Positions 9,899-18,044 of a stretch of 64,000 nt of DNA are shown here, piece by piece. The notes below the pieces were generated by a model that worked only from the letters and a program-made list of their open reading frames with translations, was not told the origin of the DNA and did no database searches. The position numbers and the translations under genes were made by a program. The DNA lies in NCBI RefSeq assembly GCF_000725425.1, contig NZ_CP006019.1:1772480-1836479 (forward strand), written 5' to 3'. Numbering within the stretch: the stretch's first letter is position 1; each line of letters opens with the position of its first letter. The stretch comes from Palaeococcus pacificus DY20341 (lineage in GTDB: Archaea > Methanobacteriota_B > Thermococci > Thermococcales > Thermococcaceae).

Positions 9899-10062
9899 GG
9901 GGTACTGTGTAGGAAGGGACCGAAGCGAAAGCTTCACCCTGACCCAGAGTTCATACCTAAACATGGGTCTTGCAACTTACCCAGAGTTGTAAGGTTCATG
10001 TGTGAAGGTGTGGACCCTGCCTCAGAGCGAAACTCACTGAGGCCCCACCTATATAGTACCCC
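9899..10062 (+). ncRNA. Structured non-coding RNA with 15-bp closing stem
   Basis: A GC-rich island in AT-rich surroundings. The ends 9899-9913 and 10048-10062 pair over 15 bp (13 Watson-Crick, 2 G-U). Inside are a GAAGC-GAAA-GCTTC hairpin (9922-9935) on a GGG/CCC base, a GACCCA/TGGGTC hairpin (9941-9969), a CTTAC/GTAAG hairpin, and GCCTCAG/CTGAGGC (10019-10043). A T-rich run follows at 10066-10071. It has its own TATA box. It fits the class of high-GC ncRNAs found in AT-rich hyperthermophiles (the hgc RNAs, or sscA of Pyrococcus abyssi), but I cannot say which from sequence alone. It is not 5S, SRP or RNase P RNA by size and motifs. Confidence 0.82.
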
Positions 10063-10096
10063 TCATTTTTTCTATAGCACCTAAAAACAAAAGTTA

Positions 10097-10292
10097 TCAA
10101 AGCACTTTTTTAAATCTAAAAATTGCTCCCCTTAGAGGTTTTTCTGGAATAAAATACTTTTTATCTCTCTTTTCAACCATACCCGCACCAATAAGATTAT
10201 TCAGCATTCTGTAGAAAACCCTCTCAAAGCCTTTCTATGAGCATCCCATGAAGCTCGTCAATTCTTGAAACCGGCCTATCCCGAAACCTCAT
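10097..10292 (-). pseudogene. Remnant of a small HTH-like protein gene with a frameshift
   Basis: Read on the minus strand, an ATG at 10292 with GGGGTGA in front gives 22 residues (MRFRDRPVSRIDELHGMLIE...) to a TGA at 10224-10226. One frame over, an uninterrupted reading continues through ERVFYRMLNNLIGAG and YFIPEKPLRGAIFRFKK to a stop at 10097. The second part looks like the end of a winged-helix domain. Together they make about 65 residues, so the intact ancestor was either a small protein or is also truncated. Nearby minus-strand codons (10300-10390) keep a further protein-like stretch ending in a stop. The frameshift could also be a sequencing error. Confidence 0.45.
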
Positions 10293-10653
10293 AAGTTTCA
10301 CCCCTGAAACCTATTAAGACTTTCACGGAGGAGCTGAAGAAAGTCTTTCAGGTCAAAAACATAGAAGCCTTCCTCCTGAAAGCATCTTTTTCTTTCAAAG
10401 ATTGCCGAGAAATATAAACAAGTTTCGACTAATCGTGATTATAATAAAGGGAAAGCATAAATCTGTAGAATAACCGCTAATTTTTTCTAACAACGAACAG
10501 CTAGGTCAAAAGGGGGAAGAGAGCTCTAAATGAGTAGTTGGCAGGGAAAAGAGAGCTTATAGTTACCGTTAAATGGAAACTGGCTAAAGAAAATATTTAT
10601 AAATCCTTGAATTATTCCTTAATGATATTTGATTATAATACGGTGATATAGTG
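10293..10653. other. Intergenic: decayed sequence and DUF835-gene promoter
   Basis: About 360 bases. The left third keeps protein-like but broken reading on both strands, probably debris of the same decayed locus. The right end holds a TATA box (AATATTTATAAATCC, about 10589-10602) for the DUF835 gene. Nothing else recognisable. Confidence 0.45.
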
Positions 10654-11502
10654 ATGCTGGATATACTCCTCGATGGTATTGAATTTGTAACAATAGCAGG
10701 TCTTTTCATCATTTTAGTTTTGGCAGTAAAGTTTAGAAGGCGATTTATTGAAAAGTATTCCCGATTAAAAAAGTTTTATGACGTAATTTTAGCCAGCATA
10801 ACCCTCGACTTTGTGTCGGAATTCTTTTATCTCCCGGATTATATTGACTTTCAGCTTAGCGAACAACAGCTTGAAGCAATCCAAACAATAGGAGATTCAC
10901 TCTATGCGTTATCGGTCTTATTATTCATAATCGGATTTGGATACCTCTTCTCAACACTCTTAGAGCGGTATGAACTAATTCCCATCATCATGGAATTTAA
11001 AGAAGAAAAAATAAAAAGTGAAGCTGTAAAGCAAATCCCGCCGGGAGTTTACTTGTGTAACACTGAAATAGATTGCTATTCTCTGTTTTTGGAAATCCTC
11101 AAAAAGAGGCCGGGATTAATAGTTTCCAGAAGACCTCCATATATTATTAGGGAAACATTCGGACTAAAGGAAACTCCTGTATTGTGGATCACCAAGGTTG
11201 ATGGTGAAAACACCATTCACCCAACGCGGTTGGAGTATTTAATGCAGATCCTAGTCGATTTTATGAAAAAAGAAAATATTCCAAAGGCTATTCTGTTAGA
11301 CGGTTTGGAGTATTTGATTCTAGAAAATGGTTTTGATCCAATGTTCAAGGTTCTAACCAAGCTTAAAGACTATGCGATTATAAATAACACAATAATTCTG
11401 GTTCCGGTTATTAAACACGCCTATAATGAGAAAGAATTTGCCCTAATAGCGAGGGAATTCACAAACATTCGTGAGATATTAACCACTAATAAGCGTGCCT
11501 AA
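10654..11502 (+). CDS. DUF835-family membrane-anchored protein (copy 1)
   Basis: The protein has 282 residues: two to three N-terminal membrane spans (about 5-25, 37-57 and 78-98), then a cytosolic DUF835 domain. Signature segments are ALWITK-like VLWITKVDGENTIHP, LLDGLEYLILENGF and LKDYAIINNTIILVPV. ATG 10654 is preferred to GTG 10651 because GGTGA lies 7 nt before it. The family is common in Thermococcales and has no established function. It resembles a degenerate KaiC/DUF835 signalling fold. A second copy lies at 33902-34681, after kae1. The gene stands alone with its own TATA box. Confidence 0.8.
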   Translation: MLDILLDGIEFVTIAGLFIILVLAVKFRRRFIEKYSRLKKFYDVILASITLDFVSEFFYLPDYIDFQLSEQQLEAIQTIGDSLYALSVLLFIIGFGYLFSTLLERYELIPIIMEFKEEKIKSEAVKQIPPGVYLCNTEIDCYSLFLEILKKRPGLIVSRRPPYIIRETFGLKETPVLWITKVDGENTIHPTRLEYLMQILVDFMKKENIPKAILLDGLEYLILENGFDPMFKVLTKLKDYAIINNTIILVPVIKHAYNEKEFALIAREFTNIREILTTNKRA

Positions 11503-11558
11503 AGACCAGAAGATTTCATATTAAAAAGGAAAAATTTGTTGGGACATAAAACCTTAAG

Positions 11559-12554
11559 CTAATCTCCCCTCTGTATTTTCGCATGTCCTCCAACGAGGCT
11601 CTTCTTAAGCTCCAAATTCCTTATCTCGCACTTTTCATCGATTATGGAACGCCAGATCGTTGAGTTCCTGATTATCGTGTTCCTAAAAATTATGGAGTCG
11701 CTTACATCGGAACTATCAATTACGCAGTTTTCGCCTATATACGCATAGGGCCCTATCATAGACCTCCCCAAAATCCGGGCACCCTTCTTTATCACCACAG
11801 GAGGGATTATTTTGGAGTATGGGCTAATTTGAATCTCTTCTATGTGGCTTTCCTTTAGCAAAGTTCTCAACGCCTCAAGATAGCTGTCGGAAGAACCTAT
11901 ATCGTACCAGTAGTTATCGAACTTGTAAGCGTAGATATCAACCCCATCAGAAAGCAACCACTGAATAAAATAGCCCGGGGAATCCCTATTGCCATTTTTT
12001 AAATACTCATCAATCCTGGCCATTATCTCCTTGGGGAATGCATAAACACCTGTGCTTATCAGTGTAGATTTGGGCTCAGCAGGCTTTTCTTGGAAGTCTA
12101 TAACCCTGTTCTCCTCAAGCACCACCACACCATATCTCTTTGCCAGCTCAAAGTCGCCAACATCATAGACAGCTATCAGCGGTTTGCCTGAGTAGTGCTT
12201 TAAGAACTCGTTTAAGCTGAAGGAGAACAAATTATCACCTGCTATTACGAGATAATCGTCCAAGCCTAGTTCGTCTATAGCTAACTTCAGCGCTCCAATA
12301 GTGCCGAGCTTCTCCTCCTCGTGGAGCGTATCTTCAACTAAAAGCTCCACGCCCTTATCTTCAGCATAGCTCTCAAAATACTTGGCGAAGAAGCGGTTTG
12401 TGGATATATAAACTTCCATATCAAGCTCTTTTGTCTTCTCAAGGATGTAATCGAGAATAACCCTATCCCCCACAGGCAGCAACGCCTTGGGATTATCTTT
12501 GGTTATGGGCCACAAACGAGTAGCATAGCCGCCAGCCATAATCAATACTTTCAT
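11559..12554 (-). CDS. Sugar-phosphate nucleotidyltransferase with left-handed beta-helix
   Basis: Makes an NDP-sugar from NTP and a sugar 1-phosphate. The N-terminal Rossmann-like domain starts with MAGGYATRLWPITKDNPKALL, split here as GGYATRLWP (nucleotide loop) and KALLPV. LAGDNLFSF gives the catalytic/metal Asp, and FQEKP and YWYDIGS follow. The last 80 or so residues are hexapeptide-like repeats (IGPYAYIGENCVI) of a beta-helix. The ATG at 12554 is chosen since AGGTGAT overlaps the upstream GTG. It is divergent from an epimerase gene 87 nt away, a natural partner. The sugar (glucose, mannose or other) is not determined by sequence. Confidence 0.85.
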   Translation of the reverse strand: MKVLIMAGGYATRLWPITKDNPKALLPVGDRVILDYILEKTKELDMEVYISTNRFFAKYFESYAEDKGVELLVEDTLHEEEKLGTIGALKLAIDELGLDDYLVIAGDNLFSFSLNEFLKHYSGKPLIAVYDVGDFELAKRYGVVVLEENRVIDFQEKPAEPKSTLISTGVYAFPKEIMARIDEYLKNGNRDSPGYFIQWLLSDGVDIYAYKFDNYWYDIGSSDSYLEALRTLLKESHIEEIQISPYSKIIPPVVIKKGARILGRSMIGPYAYIGENCVIDSSDVSDSIIFRNTIIRNSTIWRSIIDEKCEIRNLELKKSLVGGHAKIQRGD

Positions 12555-12641
12555 CGCTATCACCTTGATTCACAACTCGAGTGTTAAAATTTACGCCAAA
12601 GATATTTAAATCATTTTGCATTAATAGTTGTGGTGGTAAAA

Positions 12642-13589
12642 GTGAAAATCCTCGTAACAGGCGGTGCTGGATTTATCGGTTCACACTTGGTTGATGCGCT
12701 AATGGAGAGGGGCCATGAAGTTAAAGTTGTTGATGACTTAAGCGCCGGGAGCCTGGAAAACATTAAAAGGTGGCTGGATAACGAGCGCTTTGAATTTATA
12801 AAGGGCGACTTGAGGGAGCCGAGCGTTTGCAGCGAAGCTGTTAAAGGAGTGGAGGCTGTTTTTCACTTGGCAGCTAACCCCGAGGTTAGGATTGGCGCCC
12901 AAAGTCCAGAGCTTCTCTACGAAACCAATGTTTTGCTCACGTACAACATCCTAGAGGCCATGAAAAGAGAAAATGTTGAATACCTCATCTTCACCTCATC
13001 ATCAACCGTTTATGGTGACGCTAAAATAATTCCCACACCTGAGGACTACGCTCCTCTAGAACCCATAAGCGTCTATGGAGGAGTAAAATTAGCGGCTGAA
13101 GCTTTAATCAGCGGCTACGCTCACACCTTTGATATAAAGTCGCTCGTCTTTCGTTTGGCAAACATAATTGGAGAGCGCTCCAACCACGGGGTAATCTACG
13201 ACTTCATAAACAAGCTCAAAGCAAATCCAGGGGAGCTTGAAATTTTGGGCGATGGAACGCAGAGAAAGAGCTATCTCCACGTTAGCGACACGGTTGAAGC
13301 TATGTTATACCTCTTCGAGCGCTTTAAAGAAGAAGGAAAAATTTTCGACGTCTACAACCTCGGCAGTGAAGACTGGATTACGGTTAAGGAAATAGCAGAG
13401 ACGGTGAGCAAAGGAATGGGCTTAAATCCAAAATTCCGCTTCACCGGTGGAGTTGATGGAGGAAGGGGCTGGAAGGGCGACGTAAAGTTCATGCGTCTGA
13501 GCATAGAAAAAGCCAAAGCTAAGGGATGGAAGCCAAGGATGAACAGCTATCAAGCCGTAGAAAGGACTGTGAAAGAGCTCTTGGGTTAA
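12642..13589 (+). CDS. NAD-dependent sugar-nucleotide epimerase/dehydratase (GalE-like)
   Basis: An extended SDR enzyme of 315 residues. TGGAGFIGSHL binds the NAD ADP moiety, FTSSSTVYG carries the catalytic Ser/Thr, and YGGVK is the YxxxK catalytic pair. It probably epimerises or dehydrates a UDP- or GDP-sugar for glycan assembly. GTG 12642 is chosen because GGTGGT lies just before it and homologs begin with (M)KILVTGG; GTG 12630 would add four residues. A TATA-like GATATTTAAATC lies about 12600-12611. It is divergent from the nucleotidyltransferase. Confidence 0.85.
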   Translation: MKILVTGGAGFIGSHLVDALMERGHEVKVVDDLSAGSLENIKRWLDNERFEFIKGDLREPSVCSEAVKGVEAVFHLAANPEVRIGAQSPELLYETNVLLTYNILEAMKRENVEYLIFTSSSTVYGDAKIIPTPEDYAPLEPISVYGGVKLAAEALISGYAHTFDIKSLVFRLANIIGERSNHGVIYDFINKLKANPGELEILGDGTQRKSYLHVSDTVEAMLYLFERFKEEGKIFDVYNLGSEDWITVKEIAETVSKGMGLNPKFRFTGGVDGGRGWKGDVKFMRLSIEKAKAKGWKPRMNSYQAVERTVKELLG

Positions 13590-13669
13590 AATGCATAATT
13601 TATCAATCGTTACTTTTTGTTCCATTTTTGAATATTTCTCCTAACAGATTTTCAACTTTCAAACGAAAT

Positions 13670-13682
13670 CTTTATATATTTC
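13670..13682 (+). promoter_or_regulatory. TATA box of the sulfate-activation operon
   Basis: CTTTATATATTTC lies about 25 nt upstream of a tandem repeat at 13692-13710, where transcription should begin. It drives the RHH gene and, by spacing, the whole run to 20317. Confidence 0.6.
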
Positions 13683-13691
13683 TTTGTTGGC

Positions 13692-13710
13692 TAATTAAAT
13701 GTAATTAAAT
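13692..13710 (+). repeat. Tandem TAATTAAAT repeat, candidate operator
   Basis: TAATTAAAT occurs at 13692-13700 and again at 13702-13710, exactly 10 bp apart, so both face the same side of the helix. It covers the expected transcription start and lies 25 nt before the start of an RHH protein gene. RHH regulators bind such short repeats cooperatively, so autoregulation is likely but inferred. Confidence 0.5.
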
Positions 13711-13735
13711 ATCATTAAGGTTGGAGGTGTTTGTG

Positions 13736-13963
13736 ATGGCTGATGAAAAGAAGTACACAACAGTTTCAATTCCAAAGCCCCTCTATGATAAGATTAAGGC
13801 AAGAATAGAGGGAACAGGATTCACTTCAGTTTCAGACTACGTTACATACGTTTTGAGGGAAGTTTTGGCAAGCCTTGAGGAAGAGGAGAAGGAAGAGGTC
13901 TTCAGCGAAGAGGAAGAAGAGAAGGTTAAGGAGAGACTGAGGGCTCTTGGGTACCTCGACTGA
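13736..13963 (+). CDS. Small ribbon-helix-helix (CopG-like) protein
   Basis: The product has 75 residues. The N-terminal KYTTVSIPKPLYDKI strand and FTSVSDYVTYVLREVL helices match the RHH DNA-binding fold. The C-terminal third is a highly acidic Glu-rich helix (EEEEKEEVFSEEEEEK). The ATG at 13736 follows GGAGGTG (13723-13729); the upstream TTG would overlap the SD. It is the first gene of the run that continues with sulfate adenylyltransferase 28 nt later. I infer that it controls this operon through the tandem repeat in its leader. A structural role instead of a regulatory one is possible. Confidence 0.75.
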   Translation: MADEKKYTTVSIPKPLYDKIKARIEGTGFTSVSDYVTYVLREVLASLEEEEKEEVFSEEEEEKVKERLRALGYLD

Positions 13964-13991
13964 TTCTTTAACTCTTTCTTAGGTGATGGTC

Positions 13992-15131
13992 ATGGTTTCT
14001 AAGCCGCACGGTGGCAGGTTAGTTAGGAGAGTAGCCGCTGAAAAGACTAGGGAGAGAATTCTAAGCGAGCAGCACGAGTTCCCAAAGGTGCAGATTAGGC
14101 ACGGTTTAGCTATCGACCTTGAGAATATAGCTCACGGAGTCTATTCACCACTCACTGGCTTTTTGAGGAGTGATGAGTTCCAGTCCGTTCTCGACCATAT
14201 GAGATTATCAAACGATATTCCCTGGAGCATTCCAATAGTTCTCGACGTTGATGAGCCCAACTTTGAAGAGGGTGATGCAATTTTGCTCTACTATGAAAAC
14301 ACTCCAATAGCGAGGATGCACGTTGATGAGATTTACACCTACGACAAGAAGGAATTTGCCCAAAAAGTATTCAAGACCACCGATGAGGCCCATCCTGGTG
14401 TCGCAAAGGTGTATTCAATGGCCAAATACCTCGTCGGCGGTGAAATCGAGCTCCTCAATGAAGTGCCAAACCCCTTCGAGAAGTACACCCTAAGGCCAGT
14501 TGAGACGAGGGTGCTCTTTAAGGAGCGCGGCTGGAAAACCATTGTGGCTTTCCAAACAAGGAACGTGCCGCACCTCGGGCATGAATACGTGCAGAAAGCA
14601 GCTTTAACCTTCGTTGACGGTCTCTTCATAAACCCAGTCCTCGGAAAGAAGAAGAAAGGAGATTATAAAGATGAAGTGATAATCAAGGCCTATGAGACTC
14701 TCTTCGAGCACTACTATCCAAAGAACGCCGCGACGCTCGCGACGGTCCGCTATGAGATGCGCTATGCTGGGCCAAGAGAAGCAATCCACCACGCAATAAT
14801 GAGGAAGAACTTTGGGGCAACTCACTTCATAGTTGGAAGGGATCACGCAGGAGTTGGCGATTATTATGGGCCATATGAAGCATGGGACCTCTTTGATGAG
14901 TTCCCCGACTTGGGCATAACCCCAATGTTCATACGTGAGGCTTTCCACTGCAGGAGATGCGGAGGAATGGTTAACGCGAAGATATGCCCCCACGATGAAG
15001 AATTCCACATCAGGATAAGCGGCACGAAGCTCAGGAGGATGATAACGAGCGGTGAGAAGCCGCCAGAATACATGATGAGGCCAGAGGTCTATGAAGTGAT
15101 AAGGAGCTTTGAGAAGCCCTTCGTAGAGTGA
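13992..15131 (+). CDS. sat: Sulfate adenylyltransferase (ATP sulfurylase)
   Basis: Converts ATP and sulfate to adenosine 5'-phosphosulfate (APS) and pyrophosphate. The 379 residues include FQTRNVPHLGHEY (about 186-198; Gln-Thr-Arg-Asn and the two His of the HxGH motif) and GRDHAGVGDYYG (about 282-293). A C-terminal zinc-knuckle-like group CRRCGGMVNAKICPHDEEFH has three Cys and His residues, as in archaeal and thermophilic enzymes. ATG 13992 is used; the AGGTGAT SD overlaps the upstream GTG/ATG. There are no dissimilatory reductase genes nearby, and an APS kinase follows in the operon, so the product is most likely PAPS rather than an electron acceptor. Confidence 0.94.
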   Translation: MVSKPHGGRLVRRVAAEKTRERILSEQHEFPKVQIRHGLAIDLENIAHGVYSPLTGFLRSDEFQSVLDHMRLSNDIPWSIPIVLDVDEPNFEEGDAILLYYENTPIARMHVDEIYTYDKKEFAQKVFKTTDEAHPGVAKVYSMAKYLVGGEIELLNEVPNPFEKYTLRPVETRVLFKERGWKTIVAFQTRNVPHLGHEYVQKAALTFVDGLFINPVLGKKKKGDYKDEVIIKAYETLFEHYYPKNAATLATVRYEMRYAGPREAIHHAIMRKNFGATHFIVGRDHAGVGDYYGPYEAWDLFDEFPDLGITPMFIREAFHCRRCGGMVNAKICPHDEEFHIRISGTKLRRMITSGEKPPEYMMRPEVYEVIRSFEKPFVE

Positions 15132-15136
15132 TCCCC

Positions 15137-16069
15137 ATGCTAATAGTTCACCACTGGGACACGGACGGCATAACTTCAGCGGCCCTCGTTATCAAAGCTT
15201 TGAGGTTAGAGGACTTCATGAACTTGAGCCCTCCAATCGGAGAGTTCCGTCTTGACGAGAGGATTAGAAAAGCCATTGAAAAGTCTGAAAAGATCTACAT
15301 CCTCGACCTCAATTTAGTCCACGAAGTTGAGGGAATAGAGAAAGAGATTATATTCATAGACCACCACATCCAGCCGAGAATCAAAAACCCAAAAGTTAAG
15401 CAGATAAACCCGGCACTGGAGGGAAATGAGGCTCCTTCAGCCTCTTTCGTAGTCTCCTCTTATTTTTCCCTTTGGAACGCTTGGAGTGCTTTGGGGGTAA
15501 TTGGTGATATTGGAAGCAAAGCCTTTGAAATTCCAAAAGTTGGAGAGCTCTTAGAAAAAGAAGGACTCACAAAGGAGGAAGCTCTGAGGTTAGTTCAGCT
15601 CATTGATTCAAACTACATCGTGATGGAAAGAGAGAGCGTGGAGAAGGCCGTTGGAATACTTTTAAGCTCAACTCTCAGGGAGCTTTTGGAGTACGAACCG
15701 TGGATTAAGAATGTTGAGGCGATAGAAAAAGCAATCCAAGACGCTTTCTCAAGCGTAGAGCTGAAGGAGGGTTTTGCGTTCATAGAGTTCACGAGTTCAT
15801 TCAATATAATCTCAAAAATCGCAAGGAAAGCGGTTTGGGAAGTGGGCTATAAAGGGGCAATCGTGGTAAACAGGGACTTCCACGGGAAAGGCCAGATATA
15901 CTTTAGAATCTCCCACGAGCTGAAAGAGAGAATAAACATGGGTAAGATTATTGGCGCTCTCAAAGAAAAGGGCTTCAACGCGGGTGGAAAGAGTGAGGTT
16001 TTGGGCTGCGTTTGCGAAAGGGATAGAATAAGCGAAGCTTTAGAGATAATTAACGCCCATTTGAGGTGA
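15137..16069 (+). CDS. DHH/DHHA1-family phosphoesterase (candidate PAP phosphatase)
   Basis: The protein has 310 residues. VHHWDTDGITSA (about 4-15), DLN (57-59) and IDHH (74-77) are the metal-binding motifs of the DHH domain. The C-terminal DHHA1 domain ends with FNAGGKSEVLGC, the GG substrate-binding motif. Relatives of the NrnA type cleave short oligonucleotides and dephosphorylate 3'-phosphoadenosine 5'-phosphate (pAp). pAp is the by-product of PAPS-dependent sulfation, and this gene sits between sat and APS kinase, so pAp removal is a good inference, not shown. The ATG at 15137 lies 5 nt after the sat stop. Confidence 0.85.
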   Translation: MLIVHHWDTDGITSAALVIKALRLEDFMNLSPPIGEFRLDERIRKAIEKSEKIYILDLNLVHEVEGIEKEIIFIDHHIQPRIKNPKVKQINPALEGNEAPSASFVVSSYFSLWNAWSALGVIGDIGSKAFEIPKVGELLEKEGLTKEEALRLVQLIDSNYIVMERESVEKAVGILLSSTLRELLEYEPWIKNVEAIEKAIQDAFSSVELKEGFAFIEFTSSFNIISKIARKAVWEVGYKGAIVVNRDFHGKGQIYFRISHELKERINMGKIIGALKEKGFNAGGKSEVLGCVCERDRISEALEIINAHLR

Positions 16070-16074
16070 TCGGG

Positions 16075-17466
16075 ATGGAAAACGTTAAGAAAGTCTTTGT
16101 TATCGGTTTAGATTCAGCTCCTCCAGAGCTGCTCTTCGATAGGCTTTTGGATGACCTACCAAACATAAAGAAGCTCTTGGAAAAATCAATTTACGGCCCA
16201 ATGCAGAGCACAATCCCAGCAATCACTATTCCCGCATGGATGGTCATGGCCACGGGCAAAACACCTGGAGAGCTTGGATTATACGGCTTTAGACATAGAA
16301 AGAAGGGCACATACAACGATATCTGGATTGCCCATGCCCTAATGGTTAAGGAAAAGGCCGTTTGGCACTACATAGCTGAAAAGGGCAAAAAATCAATTTT
16401 AGTTGGCGTTCCGCCGAGCTATCCACCAAGGCCAATCAACGGCTACCTCGTGAGCTGTTTTATAACCCCAGATGCTTCAGTTGATTATACTTACCCAAAA
16501 GAGCTTAAAGGCGAGATTGAGCGCTTAGTCGGTGAGTACATCTTTGATGTAGTCTTTAGAAAAGAGAACAGGGATGAGGTTAAGGAGCAACTCTGGGAGA
16601 TGACGAAAAAGAGGTTCGAGGTTATTCGCTACCTAATCCAGGAGAAGGAGTGGGACTACTTCCAGTTCGTGGATATAGGGCTTGACAGGGTGCACCACGC
16701 CTTCTGGAAGTACTTCGACGAGAACCACCACCTATATCCCGGTGATGACAATCCCTACAAAAACGTCATCCCAGATTACTACAAGCTCCTCGATGAGGAG
16801 ATAGGAAAAACATTGGAGCTCCTGGATTTAGATGAGACCGCTGTCATAATAGTTTCAGACCACGGAATAAAGGCTATGAAGGGAGCTTTCGCAATAAACC
16901 AGTGGCTGATTGAAGAAGGCCTACTCAAAATCAAGAACCCCGAGATTCTCAAGGAAGGGAGGCAGGTTAGATTCAACGAGCTTAAGGTTGACTGGAGCAA
17001 GACGATTGCTTGGGCTTGGGGCGGCTACTACTCAAGGGTCTTCCTCAACGTCAAGGGAAGAGAACCCCACGGAATCATCGAGCCCGAGAACTATCACAAG
17101 GTTAGGGACGAGGTTGCCGAGCTCATAAAGGGCATTAGAGGGCCAAACGGTGAGAAGTGGAATACTAAAGTGTTCTATCCAGAGGAGATATATCCAATTG
17201 CTAAAGGAGACAAACCCGACATGATGGTTTATTTGGACGATTTGAACTGGAGAGCTGCTGGAACTCTCGGTTATGAAACACCATACCTCTTAGAGAATGA
17301 CTTGGGCCCAGATGATGCCGTCCACGCTGAGTATGGAGTGTTCTCCCTGTATCTGCCAGGTATGGAGGAGGCTAAGCAAACCCAGCTCACAATTTACGAC
17401 TTTGCACCAACAGTGCTCAAGCTCTTTGGAATGAAAAAGCCGCTTAGAGGGAGGAGTGTAATATGA
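16075..17466 (+). CDS. Alkaline-phosphatase-superfamily phosphodiesterase-like protein
   Basis: The protein has 463 residues. GLDSAPP (Asp13), TIPAWMVMATG (Thr51, likely nucleophile), DIGLDRVHHAFW, SDHGIKAMKG and HAEYGVFSLY supply the expected metal ligands. The C-terminal DFAPTVLKLFGM is typical of this archaeal group. It lacks the Cys/Ser-x-Pro-x-Arg of formylglycine sulfatases, so a phosphodiesterase or phosphotransferase is likelier than a sulfatase. SD GGTGATC precedes ATG 16075. The stop overlaps the APS kinase start as ATGA, which ties its function to sulfate activation in some way not known. Confidence 0.75.
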   Translation: MENVKKVFVIGLDSAPPELLFDRLLDDLPNIKKLLEKSIYGPMQSTIPAITIPAWMVMATGKTPGELGLYGFRHRKKGTYNDIWIAHALMVKEKAVWHYIAEKGKKSILVGVPPSYPPRPINGYLVSCFITPDASVDYTYPKELKGEIERLVGEYIFDVVFRKENRDEVKEQLWEMTKKRFEVIRYLIQEKEWDYFQFVDIGLDRVHHAFWKYFDENHHLYPGDDNPYKNVIPDYYKLLDEEIGKTLELLDLDETAVIIVSDHGIKAMKGAFAINQWLIEEGLLKIKNPEILKEGRQVRFNELKVDWSKTIAWAWGGYYSRVFLNVKGREPHGIIEPENYHKVRDEVAELIKGIRGPNGEKWNTKVFYPEEIYPIAKGDKPDMMVYLDDLNWRAAGTLGYETPYLLENDLGPDDAVHAEYGVFSLYLPGMEEAKQTQLTIYDFAPTVLKLFGMKKPLRGRSVI

Positions 17467-18035
17467 GCGAGAAAGTAGGAGCAAATGCCCAAGGAGCATC
17501 TCTTAGGACGTTGGAGCGGGGATTTACCATTTGGCTCACTGGGCCAAGCGGTGCTGGAAAAACAGTTTTGGCACACGCTCTAAAAAAGAAGCTCAAGGGA
17601 ATGGGCTATAGAGTGGAGATTTTAGATGGCGATGTGATAAGAAAAACCCTCTATCCAAACTTAGGTTTTAGCAAGGAAGCGAGGGAGATGCACAACCGCA
17701 TAGTTATCCACATGGCCAAGCTCCTATCGAGAAACGGCGTTATAACGATAGTATCACTAATCTCCCCTTACAGAGCCGTCAGGGAGTACGCGAGGAAGGA
17801 GATAGGCAACTTCATTGAAGTCTATGTTTATGCTCCCCTCGAGGTGAGGATCCAAAGGGATCCAAAGGGTCTCTATGCTAAAGCCATAAGGGGAGAAATC
17901 AAGGGATTGACGGGCTACGACGGCGTTTATGAGGAGCCAGAGAGCCCGGAAGTTAAGGTGGACAGCTCAAAGATGACTCCCGAGGAAGAGGTAGAGGCAG
18001 TCTTAAGCAAGGCCAGAGAGCTTGGCTATCTTTGA
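17463..18035 (+). CDS. cysC: Adenylylsulfate (APS) kinase
   Basis: Phosphorylates APS at the 3' position to make PAPS. The 190 residues include the P-loop GPSGAGKT (27-34), LDGDVIRK (54-61), LISPYR (about 98-103) and the mobile-lid region ending KGLTGYDGVYEEPE, all hallmarks of CysC. Length matches the stand-alone bacterial and archaeal kinase. The start overlaps the previous stop by 4 nt. With Sat upstream the operon makes PAPS from sulfate and two ATP. Confidence 0.93.
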   Translation: MSEKVGANAQGASLRTLERGFTIWLTGPSGAGKTVLAHALKKKLKGMGYRVEILDGDVIRKTLYPNLGFSKEAREMHNRIVIHMAKLLSRNGVITIVSLISPYRAVREYARKEIGNFIEVYVYAPLEVRIQRDPKGLYAKAIRGEIKGLTGYDGVYEEPESPEVKVDSSKMTPEEEVEAVLSKARELGYL

Positions 18036-18044
18036 GGTGATGCC

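Noticed and set aside
12546-12562. TATCAC near the nucleotidyltransferase start as a glycolytic motif
   Set aside because: It is only the reverse complement of the GGTGATA ribosome-binding site; the second half-site at N5 does not match.
14604-15008. 134-residue minus-strand frame inside sat
   Set aside because: Antisense to strongly conserved sat codons; composition is unlike a real protein of this organism.
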